Source: an uncultured Coriobacteriales bacterium
GTDB taxonomy: Bacteria; Actinomycetota; Coriobacteriia; Coriobacteriales; UMGS124
NCBI GenBank assembly: GCA_934662525.1
Contig: CAKUKJ010000200.1
Span: 1 to 5,292 of the forward strand
DNA: 5,292 nt
Reading direction: 5' to 3'
The notes under the pieces were generated by a model that searched no databases, had not been told where the DNA came from, and saw nothing but the letters and a program-made list of their open reading frames with translations. Of the stretch, positions 1 to 5,292 are shown piece after piece. A program made the position numbers and the translations under genes. The stretch's first letter is position 1. Each line of letters starts with the position of its first letter.

Positions 1-1603
1 TCGTGGGGATGTGCGAGTGCATCCAGCCGCCCAGGCCCTTGTGCTCGCAGTAGCCCAGGCGCTCCAGGACGGCCTCGTCCTCCTGGAACTTGTAGCCGTC
101 GCCGGCCGGGCCGAAGCCCGAGGGGAAGATGGTGGACTCGCAGGAGCTGATGCCGGCAGAGCCCTGGCCGCCCACCTTGTTGGCGGGGCAGCCCGGGTGC
201 CACAGGTGGGCCGTCATGCAGTCGAGCGCGGCGGCGCCGATGGCGGCCTGGGCCGAGCCGGGGTACATGTCGGTGGCCACGCCCAACGAGATGCCGCCGT
301 GGGGCGTGGAGCAGTACAGCTCGATGGCCTCGGCGATCTTGCCGGCGTCGCAGCCGGTGATGGCGGCCACGGTGTCGAGGTCGTAGTCGGCGCAACGGTC
401 CTTATAGGCCTGGAAGGCCGTCTTGCAGGTGACGGTCGTGCCGTCCTTGAGCGTGACGTCCACGGTGCCGAAGAGCTGCGGGTGGTAGGTGCCCTCGTTG
501 TCGGGGCCCAGGGCGAACGCCTTGGTCACCTGGCCGGTCTCGGTGTCGAAGTAGACGTAGCCCTCGTTGGTCTCGTCCACGTCGTCGAAGACCTGCGAGG
601 CGCGCAGCAGCATGCCGTCGCCCGTGATGTTCTCGGCCACGGGAGGCAGGGAGACCTCGTCGCGGGGGTCCACCAGGAAGGGCAGGTTGGTCCACTGCTC
701 GCAGAAATCCTCGTAGCCGGGAATCTTCTCGTAGAGGTTGTTCTCGATGATGTAGTGCATCCAGCCGAGCATCATGGCCAGGTCGGTGCCGGGCTTGATG
801 GGCAGCCAGATGTCGGCCTTGGTCGCGTCGGCGTTGAAGCGCGGGTCGATGACGATGGTCTTGCAGCCGTTGGCGCGCAGCTCGGCCACGCAGCGTCCCG
901 ACGTGGAGGGGGAGTGCCAGGCAGGGCCGGTGCCCCACATGACGTAGACCTCGCACAGGCCACCGTACTTGGCGGGCTTATAGAGCTCGGAGCAGCCGGA
1001 GTCGGCGATGGAGGTGTCGCCCAGACCGTTGATCTTGCCCATGGTGTAGTTGCGCGGCAGGTAGCACTGGGCACATCCAGGCTCAAACACGTTGCCGGCG
1101 CCCCAGAAGTTGCGGAAACGGGGCGGCGAGAAGAACTGGGGGTTGCCGCCGCCGCCGGTGGAGCACAGAAGGCCATGCTTGCCCGTCTTGTCGCGCATGT
1201 CGATGAGGTGGCGCGCCACGGTCTGCGCGGCCTCGTCCCAGCTGATGCGCTCCCAGTCGTTGCCGGGCTTGGCGCCCACGCGCTTCATGGGGTACTTGTT
1301 GCGGTTGGGGTGATAGAGCGCCTGTACGCCGCTCAGACCCTTGGGGCACACGCGTCCCTTGGACATGGGGTCGATGGGGTCGCCCTTGATCTTGACGACG
1401 CGTCCGTTGCGAACCTCGGCGATGACGCCGCAGTTGGCGATGCAGGCGCGGCACGACGTGCGGACCTCGGTGACGTCGTCGTCTGCCCAAGCCTTGTCGC
1501 TGGCGACCAGGTCGTCTGCGGCGCCCACGCCAAGGGCGGCTGCCGCTCCGGCCACGGCCGCAGCGCTGATGAACGAGCGTCGCGTGATGGTCGATTCTGC
1601 CAT
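1..1603 (-). CDS. Tat-exported molybdopterin oxidoreductase, DMSO reductase family (3' end off the window)
   Basis: Catalytic subunit of a bis-MGD molybdoenzyme, probably acting outside the cytoplasmic membrane in anaerobic respiration or reductive dehydroxylation; the substrate is unknown. The frame is open for 534 codons from ATG 1603 to the left edge, without a stop. Residues 6-12 (TRRSFIS) form a twin-arginine motif, followed by an Ala/Gly-rich hydrophobic stretch and a likely AWA cleavage site at residues 38-40. Cys51, Cys54, Cys58 and Cys86 (C-x2-C-x3-C-x27-C, the last in RVCPKG) form the family's N-terminal [4Fe-4S] site. The segment GCAQC (Cys177, Cys180) lies where the molybdenum ligand is expected. 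WGTGPA (223-228), VIDPRF (251-256) and KPGTDLAM (270-277) match cofactor-binding signatures of the family. Relatives usually run 750-1000 residues, so the C-terminal cofactor domain is missing here. A strong ribosome site (AAGGAGG, 1610-1616) fixes the start. Partner iron-sulfur and membrane subunits, if any, would lie beyond the left edge. Confidence 0.93.
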   Translation of the reverse strand, partial: MAESTITRRSFISAAAVAGAAAALGVGAADDLVASDKAWADDDVTEVRTSCRACIANCGVIAEVRNGRVVKIKGDPIDPMSKGRVCPKGLSGVQALYHPNRNKYPMKRVGAKPGNDWERISWDEAAQTVARHLIDMRDKTGKHGLLCSTGGGGNPQFFSPPRFRNFWGAGNVFEPGCAQCYLPRNYTMGKINGLGDTSIADSGCSELYKPAKYGGLCEVYVMWGTGPAWHSPSTSGRCVAELRANGCKTIVIDPRFNADATKADIWLPIKPGTDLAMMLGWMHYIIENNLYEKIPGYEDFCEQWTNLPFLVDPRDEVSLPPVAENITGDGMLLRASQVFDDVDETNEGYVYFDTETGQVTKAFALGPDNEGTYHPQLFGTVDVTLKDGTTVTCKTAFQAYKDRCADYDLDTVAAITGCDAGKIAEAIELYCSTPHGGISLGVATDMYPGSAQAAIGAAALDCMTAHLWHPGCPANKVGGQGSAGISSCESTIFPSGFGPAGDGYKFQEDEAVLERLGYCEHKGLGGWMHSHIPT

Positions 1604-1609
1604 GCTGAT

Positions 1610-1616
1610 CCTCCTT
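1610..1616 (-). promoter_or_regulatory. Ribosome binding site of the molybdoenzyme gene
   Basis: On the minus strand this reads AAGGAGG, a near-perfect Shine-Dalgarno sequence, six bases before the ATG at 1603. It settles the start and places the twin-arginine motif at the very N-terminus of the product, as expected for a Tat substrate. Confidence 0.85.
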
Positions 1617-1672
1617 CTCTTGTGTTGCCGATTGCCGGTAGTGCAGGTGATGCTGGTGCGTTCGGGCTGTTT

Positions 1673-1710
1673 GCGGGGCGTGAGTATGAGGGGGATGGGA
1701 CGTGCCCCGC
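1673..1710 (-). other. Inverted repeat in the leader of the molybdoenzyme gene
   Basis: GCGGGGC (1673-1679) and GCCCCGC (1704-1710) are perfect 7-bp complementary arms separated by 24 bases. The structure lies just after the stop of the upstream winged-helix gene and about 70 bases before the molybdoenzyme start. No T-run follows on the minus strand, so it does not look like an intrinsic terminator. It could be an mRNA processing or stabilising hairpin, or a chance pairing in GC-rich DNA. I see no convincing promoter in the 116-bp gap, which is compatible with read-through from the upstream gene. Confidence 0.3.
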
Positions 1711-1719
1711 CTGCAGCCG

Positions 1720-2565
1720 TTACGCGCTATGTGAAGCGCGGCAGGGCCACGCGGCGAGCGCCTCCACACCCGCCTGCGTGGCGCACCACGCGCCTCGCCA
1801 AACAATGACCCCGCACTTCTCGAGCCGGTCCACGTAATAGTCGGGGCTCAGGGTGTGGTACGAGGTGACCTGGTCCAGGGCAAGCCCGGGCGTGTCTTTG
1901 AAGAACTGCTCGATTTGCGGCAGCGTTTGCGGTGATTGGGAGCACAGGGAGAGAACAGCACGATAGGTCTCGCTGCGGTGGGGATGCTCGGCGAGACGTG
2001 CGCGCAGGCGGCGCGCAGGTGCAAGCAGAGCAGCGGCGGAGCGACCCGCCTCGGTGGTGAGAAGTGCGCAGGAGTCTACGAGGTCGTCTGCCTCATCCTC
2101 AGGCAAGTTCGCAAGCATGCCCTCGTCAAGGGGCCGCCCGTCCGCATCGAGCGGGATGCGCTTGAGGCCACCTGCATCCAGAAGCATGAAAATGAGGGCA
2201 TGCGGCGTCTGCTCTATATGGCTGTAGACGTATTCGTCTTGCGTTGCCACAAACTCCTCCGCCTCGTGGAAGGCGCGCTGGCTTGCGCAATGCTCAAGGA
2301 GCTTGTAGAGCACTTCGCGCAGCGGGTTCTGGGCGCACACACAGCTCACGACGGCGTCGGCGGCCTCTTCAGGCGTGCTGGGAGAACGACCGAGCCGGTC
2401 GATCGACTCATGAGCGGCCTGGGTGAAGGGGTCACCCAGGCCGCCGGCACGGCCTTGAGGCGAAGGGAGCGCCTCGTCATAGCGGCCGGATGCCTCGAAA
2501 GCGGGGAAGGAAGGCATGCAATGATGGCGCGAGGATGTCTCGTTTTGCTGAGCGGTGCCTGTCAT
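1720..2565 (-). CDS. Unrecognised 281-residue protein with two winged-helix-like modules
   Basis: No named family recognised. The C-terminal part (about 200-272) reads as a winged helix: a helical region, then SPDYYVDRLEKCGVI (240-254) resembling a recognition helix leading into a wing, then a T-x-A-G closing motif (ATQAG, 262-266). A similar arrangement occurs at about 82-181: TPHALIFMLLDAGGL (120-134), a longer acidic wing-like insertion, then TTEAG (170-174). The first 70 residues look disordered and lack a signal peptide or membrane helix, so the protein is probably cytoplasmic. It lies upstream of the molybdoenzyme on the same strand, where a TorD-type maturation chaperone often sits, but I do not see the TorD signature. 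Roles in transcription control or enzyme maturation are both open. ATG 2565 is the first in-frame start after an upstream stop, with a modest AGAGG at 2576-2580; the next Met (codon 17) has no ribosome site. The stop is TAA at 1720-1722. Confidence 0.8.
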   Translation of the reverse strand: MTGTAQQNETSSRHHCMPSFPAFEASGRYDEALPSPQGRAGGLGDPFTQAAHESIDRLGRSPSTPEEAADAVVSCVCAQNPLREVLYKLLEHCASQRAFHEAEEFVATQDEYVYSHIEQTPHALIFMLLDAGGLKRIPLDADGRPLDEGMLANLPEDEADDLVDSCALLTTEAGRSAAALLAPARRLRARLAEHPHRSETYRAVLSLCSQSPQTLPQIEQFFKDTPGLALDQVTSYHTLSPDYYVDRLEKCGVIVWRGAWCATQAGVEALAAWPCRASHSA

Positions 2566-2586
2566 CGTTTTGATGCCTCTCTCGTG

Positions 2587-2631
2587 TCATGCGCGATGTG
2601 CGCGATGTTTCTTTGGGATACGAGGCGCCAT
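2587..2631 (-). CDS. Possible 14-residue cationic leader peptide
   Basis: A short frame, ATG at 2631 to TGA at 2587-2589, would encode MAPRIPKKHRAHRA. It is preceded on the minus strand by GGAGGAG (2643-2649), 11 bases upstream of the ATG, a better ribosome site than that of the following winged-helix gene. It ends 21 bases before that gene's start and is in the same frame. The HRAHRA end comes from a 9-bp tandem repeat. Such a peptide could couple or attenuate translation of the downstream gene, but a frame this short with one good ribosome site can arise by chance in GC-rich DNA, so the call is tentative. Confidence 0.2.
   Translation of the reverse strand: MAPRIPKKHRAHRA
2590..2607. repeat. 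Perfect 9-bp tandem direct repeat
   Basis: TGCGCGATG occurs twice without a gap (2590-2598 and 2599-2607), in the leader of the leftward winged-helix gene and about 10-15 bases upstream of its ribosome site. It may be a regulatory repeat, a slippage-prone microduplication, or part of the tentative leader peptide frame. Confidence 0.6.
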
Positions 2632-2660
2632 GGCTTAGCATGCTCCTCCGGCCTTATCAG

Positions 2661-2680
2661 CCTGTGGTGCGTCCCACAGG
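2661..2680. promoter_or_regulatory. Dyad CCTGTGG-N6-CCACAGG, candidate operator
   Basis: Perfect 7-bp arms (2661-2667 and 2674-2680) are separated by TGCGTC, giving a 20-bp site with dyad symmetry in the divergent intergenic region, about 95 bases before the leftward gene's start. The size suits a dimeric DNA-binding protein. It could alternatively form a short RNA hairpin. On the minus strand GATAAG (2652-2657), a 4-of-6 match to a -10 box, lies just downstream, but I find no matching -35. Confidence 0.35.
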
Positions 2681-2749
2681 GAACCAAGACTGCCACCGCC
2701 GCCTGTGAAGCGCTTCGTCATGAATTGCGTGAAGTGGCATCAAAGATTG

Positions 2750-2788
2750 GTCAACTTGTGACGCATCCATCTAGTCAACTCTTGACTA
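2750..2788. promoter_or_regulatory. Tandem GTCAACTnnTGAC sites with a perfect 17-bp palindrome, candidate operators
   Basis: GTCAACTTGTGAC (2750-2762) and GTCAACTCTTGAC (2774-2786) share 11 of 13 positions and start exactly 24 bp apart. The second is embedded in TAGTCAACTCTTGACTA (2772-2788), a perfect palindrome with 7-bp arms and a CTC centre; the first is an imperfect version. The palindrome overlaps the -35 hexamer of the rightward promoter. This arrangement is typical of binding sites for a dimeric regulator. The adjacent LuxR-type protein is the obvious candidate; the winged-helix protein encoded on the other side is the alternative. Confidence 0.55.
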
Positions 2789-2810
2789 TCATTGCTTTAC
2801 CTGCTGCATT
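2782..2810 (+). promoter_or_regulatory. Candidate promoter of the luxR-type gene
   Basis: TTGACT (2782-2787, five of six to the sigma-70-type -35 consensus), a 17-base spacer, and TGCATT (2805-2810, three of six to the -10 consensus). The region is noticeably more AT-rich than the flanking genes. Transcription would begin near 2817, leaving an mRNA leader of roughly 37 bases. The weak -10 suggests a promoter that needs an activator, and the operator palindrome covers the -35. Confidence 0.4.
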
Positions 2811-2853
2811 ACCATGTGTGTGCGCAAAAGGCGAAAAACGGAGATGGGGCTTG

Positions 2854-4368
2854 ATGGGGTTGTCCGAAGAAACGACTGAGCCGCAGACGGGGGTTCGGGC
2901 CCGGCTTGACGAGAGCCTGCCGATGCTGGCCCTCATGGGAATCTCTTGCTGGATGACGTGGAACAGCGTGGGGTTCTCCGGCGCCTTCTGGCTGCACGAC
3001 ATCGAGAACAGCGTGCGGGCCGAGAACCTCATCGTGGTGCACCTCATTGCTTCCACGGTCGCTCTATTCTGTGCGGCGGTGCTCGCGCCTTGCTTGCGCG
3101 CCGTCGTGACACGCTCGGCGTTTGTGGGCTCATGCGGGGTTCTCGCCGCGCTGGGCACCTTTCTCATCGTGATCACGCGAGCCAGCATCTATCCCTCCGT
3201 TTCGCTTTTCACCCTGGGTTGCGTGCTCAGCGGTTTGGGCTTGACCGGCCAGTTCCTGCGGTTTGCCCCCATGGTTGGGTCACTGCCGCCGCGGCGCTCG
3301 TTTGCGGCCATCGTCGCCTGCTCGCTCGTGGCCTCGCTTGTATTCCTATGCATGGCGCACCTGTCCGACGAGGCGGCCTCGTGCGTGTTCGTGGCGCTGC
3401 CACTTCTGGGCTCTGCGCTGCTGCTTGTGCGCGGCGAGGCCAAGCCAGCCGAGGAGCATGTGCTGAGGGATGCACCGAGCGGCGCGCGCGGAATGCGCGG
3501 TCTGGCGCTGTTCCTTGTCTCCGTGGCCTTGTGCTCGGCCGCCCTCGAGCTCATGAAGGGCACGGTGCTTGTGATTGTGCCGCCCACGTCGAGTGCGGCC
3601 TGCAGGGTCGATGTCGAGCTGATTCTCGCGGTCATCTATGCGGTTGCCCTCGTCGGCTTGCATGCGATGCGCGACTTCGACCTCGCCCGTCTCTATTGCG
3701 GGGTGGTGGCCGTGCTCGTGGTGGTCCTCACGGTGGTGGGCACCCTGGCTGAGCGCACGCTGGCAGTGGCGGTGGTGGCTTCGTGCGTGTGCTCCATCTT
3801 CAACACCGTGGTGTGGGTGATGCTTGCCTATCTCACCTATCAGGCTCAAGGCGGCGCGCTGCGCTTCTTCGGCCTGGGCAACGCGGCGTTGTCTGGGGGC
3901 ACCATCGTGGCCGGGGCATTCGTCTCCGGGCTTGCGCAGGCGCATTCCGAGGCCCTGCTGCACGCGGTCTTCGTCGTTCTCGGCGTGGTGGTGCTCGTCG
4001 ACGTGCTCTTCGTTTTCAACGAGCGCAGGGTCAACGAGCTGCTGCCGCCGGTAGACGACGCGCTTGAGGCCGACGAGGGGGCTGCAACCGCAGACGGCAG
4101 GGCTGACTCCGATGCGCGCAGGCCCGGCCGCTACGTGCGCGCGTGCGAAAGCATGGCGGCGTCGGCGGGCCTGTCTACCCGCGAGGGGGAGGTCTTCCTT
4201 GCGCTCGCCCGGGGTTGGACCGCCCAAGAGATCGCCGAGCACGAGTCGCTCTCCGTCTACACGGTGCGTGCCCATATTCGGGCGATTTACGCAAAGCTCG
4301 GCGTGCACTCGGGCAAGGAGCTGCGCGACCGCATTCGGGATTATCAGGCAAGCGAGACCTGCTCGTAA
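2854..4368 (+). CDS. Membrane-bound LuxR-family transcriptional regulator (about 12 transmembrane helices plus C-terminal HTH)
   Basis: One-component regulator of 504 residues that probably detects a signal in or across the membrane and binds DNA from the cytoplasmic side. Residues about 21-390 hold roughly twelve hydrophobic segments (for example 59-79, 86-108, 115-134, 148-168, 215-235, 279-298, 302-326, 366-388), resembling a transporter fold. An acidic/Arg-rich linker (about 390-435) joins a LuxR/GerE-type helix-turn-helix at 438-498, with STREGEV (441-447), QEIA (458-461), LSVYTVRAHI (466-475) and IYAKLGV (478-484). This architecture is abundant in Eggerthellaceae, where such proteins have been tied to control of neighbouring molybdoenzymes. 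There is no phosphoacceptor receiver domain. The frame is open far upstream, but ATG 2854 is chosen because it follows the candidate promoter and a modest GGAG (2840-2843) and leaves a short cytoplasmic tail before the first helix; TTG 2851 is a possible alternative. The likely targets are its own promoter and the divergent genes. Confidence 0.9.
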   Translation: MGLSEETTEPQTGVRARLDESLPMLALMGISCWMTWNSVGFSGAFWLHDIENSVRAENLIVVHLIASTVALFCAAVLAPCLRAVVTRSAFVGSCGVLAALGTFLIVITRASIYPSVSLFTLGCVLSGLGLTGQFLRFAPMVGSLPPRRSFAAIVACSLVASLVFLCMAHLSDEAASCVFVALPLLGSALLLVRGEAKPAEEHVLRDAPSGARGMRGLALFLVSVALCSAALELMKGTVLVIVPPTSSAACRVDVELILAVIYAVALVGLHAMRDFDLARLYCGVVAVLVVVLTVVGTLAERTLAVAVVASCVCSIFNTVVWVMLAYLTYQAQGGALRFFGLGNAALSGGTIVAGAFVSGLAQAHSEALLHAVFVVLGVVVLVDVLFVFNERRVNELLPPVDDALEADEGAATADGRADSDARRPGRYVRACESMAASAGLSTREGEVFLALARGWTAQEIAEHESLSVYTVRAHIRAIYAKLGVHSGKELRDRIRDYQASETCS

Positions 4369-4401
4369 CGGCTCGAGAGGCCTATCGACCAGCGATATGA
4401 C

Positions 4402-4408
4402 AAGGAGG
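4402..4408 (+). promoter_or_regulatory. Ribosome binding site of the alpha/beta-hydrolase gene
   Basis: AAGGAGG, five bases before ATG 4414, fixes the start of the hydrolase. The 45-bp gap after the regulator's stop contains no hairpin-plus-T-run terminator and no clear promoter, so the two genes are probably cotranscribed. Confidence 0.85.
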
Positions 4409-4413
4409 CCGGC

Positions 4414-5292
4414 ATGGAACGAGAATTCGAAGGTTCCGCAGGGGAGATGCCAGAGCGCATATGCGAACCTGACGAGGTCGTGCGCACCGAGTTCGCGCTG
4501 CCGTCGAGCGACGGCGTGACGACGCTGGCAGGGTACATCTGGCATCCGGTCGGCGAGCATCCGGTGCGGGCTGTGGTGCAGCTTGTGCACGGCATGGCGG
4601 AGCATTTGCTGCGCTACGACCCCTTCGCGCGGTTCCTCGCCTCGCATGGCTATGCGGTGGTGGGGCACGACCACATCGGGCATGGCAAGAGTGCCCAGAC
4701 GCCCTCGAGCTGGGGCGTCATGCAGCCCGGCAAGGGGGCCGAGCACCTGGTGGAAGATGTTCATCGCACGCGCCGCTTTGCTCAGGAGCAGTTCGTGGGG
4801 CTCCCGTATTTCATCTTCGGCCACTCGATGGGGTCGTTTGTGCTGCGCAACTACCTGTGCGCGTACGGCAAGGGGTTGACTGGTGCCGTTGTGTGCGCCA
4901 CGGGTTGGCAGCCGCGAGCCGCGACCACGGCGGGCCGCCTCGTGTGCGACGCGATCGGCAAGGTGCGGGGATGGGACTGTCGGTCGGCCTTTGTGCACAA
5001 CCTGGCTGACGGGGCCTATGAGCGCGCGTTTGGGCCTGATGAGGGCGGCAAGCTCGGCTGGCTCTCGCGCGACCCGGCACAACGCGACGCGTTTGCCAAA
5101 GACCCCGCCTGCGGCTTCACGTTCTCCGTCGCAGCCTACCACGAGCTGTTCAGCCTCGTCGAGCGTTGTCAGAGGCGCAACCGCGTCTCATACATGCAGG
5201 CAAACGTGCCGGTGCTCCTCATTGCCGGCTCGAACGACCCAGTCGGCTCCAACGGCGAGGCCATCCCCAAGGTTGCCGCGCTCATGCGGAAA
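4414..5292 (+). CDS. Serine alpha/beta-hydrolase, lysophospholipase / monoacylglycerol lipase type (3' end off the window)
   Basis: Cytoplasmic ester hydrolase of the Hydrolase_4 (PldB / monoglyceride lipase-like) group; a lipid or acyl ester substrate is inferred from the family only. Visible motifs over 293 codons are: HGMAEH (59-64), the oxyanion-hole loop; DHIGHGKS (86-93), typical of this group; GHSMG (136-140) with nucleophile Ser138; a cap region at about 165-245; and LLIAGSNDPVG (268-278), placing the catalytic Asp at 275. The catalytic His is expected beyond the right edge; relatives are about 300-330 residues, so only a short tail is missing. There is no signal peptide or membrane helix. 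It follows the LuxR-type regulator by 45 bp on the same strand and is probably in its operon. Whether it makes or removes the regulator's signal, or is an unrelated housekeeping lipase, cannot be told. Confidence 0.9.
   Translation, partial: MEREFEGSAGEMPERICEPDEVVRTEFALPSSDGVTTLAGYIWHPVGEHPVRAVVQLVHGMAEHLLRYDPFARFLASHGYAVVGHDHIGHGKSAQTPSSWGVMQPGKGAEHLVEDVHRTRRFAQEQFVGLPYFIFGHSMGSFVLRNYLCAYGKGLTGAVVCATGWQPRAATTAGRLVCDAIGKVRGWDCRSAFVHNLADGAYERAFGPDEGGKLGWLSRDPAQRDAFAKDPACGFTFSVAAYHELFSLVERCQRRNRVSYMQANVPVLLIAGSNDPVGSNGEAIPKVAALMRK

Noticed and set aside
1673..1710. Intrinsic terminator after the winged-helix gene
   Set aside because: The stem is only 7 bp with a 24-base loop and no T-run follows on the transcribed strand, so it is reported only as an inverted repeat.
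1083..1805. 240-codon minus-strand frame overlapping the molybdoenzyme start and the end of the winged-helix gene
   Set aside because: It is out of frame with both well-supported genes. The Arg/His/Gln-rich product is a typical off-frame translation, and it has no recognisable domain.
11..1837. 608-codon open frame on the plus strand
   Set aside because: It is antisense to the molybdoenzyme, which has a Tat motif, an iron-sulfur Cys motif and a strong ribosome site. The plus frame gives a low-complexity Gly/Ala/Val/His-rich product typical of the shadow of a GC-rich gene.
2707..2716. 10-bp palindrome GAAGCGCTTC
   Set aside because: It is perfect but short, with no second copy nearby and no position relative to a promoter. 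It is expected by chance in a region of this size and composition.
1936..2853. Upstream in-frame extension of the LuxR-type gene
   Set aside because: The frame is open by chance because it lies antisense to the winged-helix gene and crosses the promoter and operator region. Domain content and the ribosome site support a start at 2854.
2814..2879. 21-codon basic ORF overlapping the start of the LuxR-type gene
   Set aside because: It has no ribosome site, and its ATG would lie slightly upstream of the transcription start predicted from the promoter. Nothing supports translation.
3346..5142. 598-codon open frame on the minus strand
   Set aside because: It runs antisense across both the LuxR-type regulator and the hydrolase and spans their intergenic gap. 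Its His/Arg-rich product matches no family, while the plus strand has clear domains.
1..5292. CRISPR arrays, tRNA or rRNA genes, insertion sequences
   Set aside because: I saw no repeat-spacer pattern, no cloverleaf-like segment and no transposase or terminal inverted repeats. Most of the window is accounted for by four protein genes and their intergenic regions.

Overview
The window looks like a chromosomal piece of a high-GC anaerobic actinobacterium of the Coriobacteriia, most likely Eggerthellaceae (the Eggerthella, Gordonibacter, Slackia and Adlercreutzia group). This is inferred from three things seen together: a Tat-exported DMSO-reductase-family molybdoenzyme, a LuxR-type regulator fused to about twelve membrane helices, and strong G/C preference at third codon positions. 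The species cannot be fixed from the sequence alone.

Layout: two genes run leftward and two run rightward from a 288-bp divergent intergenic region (2566-2853). Leftward, a 281-residue protein (1720-2565) appears to contain two winged-helix-like modules. A 116-bp gap separates it from a molybdopterin oxidoreductase (start at 1603) that runs off the left edge after 534 codons. Rightward, a 504-residue membrane-bound LuxR-family regulator (2854-4368) is followed after 45 bp by a serine alpha/beta-hydrolase of the lysophospholipase / monoacylglycerol lipase type (from 4414), cut by the right edge after 293 codons.

The divergent region is rich in structure. Two copies of GTCAACTnnTGAC lie 24 bp apart. 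The second sits inside a perfect 17-bp palindrome that overlaps the -35 hexamer of a plausible rightward promoter. A separate dyad, CCTGTGG-N6-CCACAGG, and a possible 14-codon leader ORF containing a 9-bp tandem repeat lie on the leftward side.

Working model (inference): the membrane LuxR protein senses a small molecule and controls the divergent promoters, hence its own operon and the winged-helix/molybdoenzyme pair. The exported molybdoenzyme reduces or dehydroxylates an unidentified substrate. Membrane LuxR regulators beside catechol-dehydroxylase-type molybdoenzymes are known in Eggerthella lenta, but nothing visible here identifies the substrate. The duplicated winged-helix protein and the tandem operator-like sites are the least explained parts.
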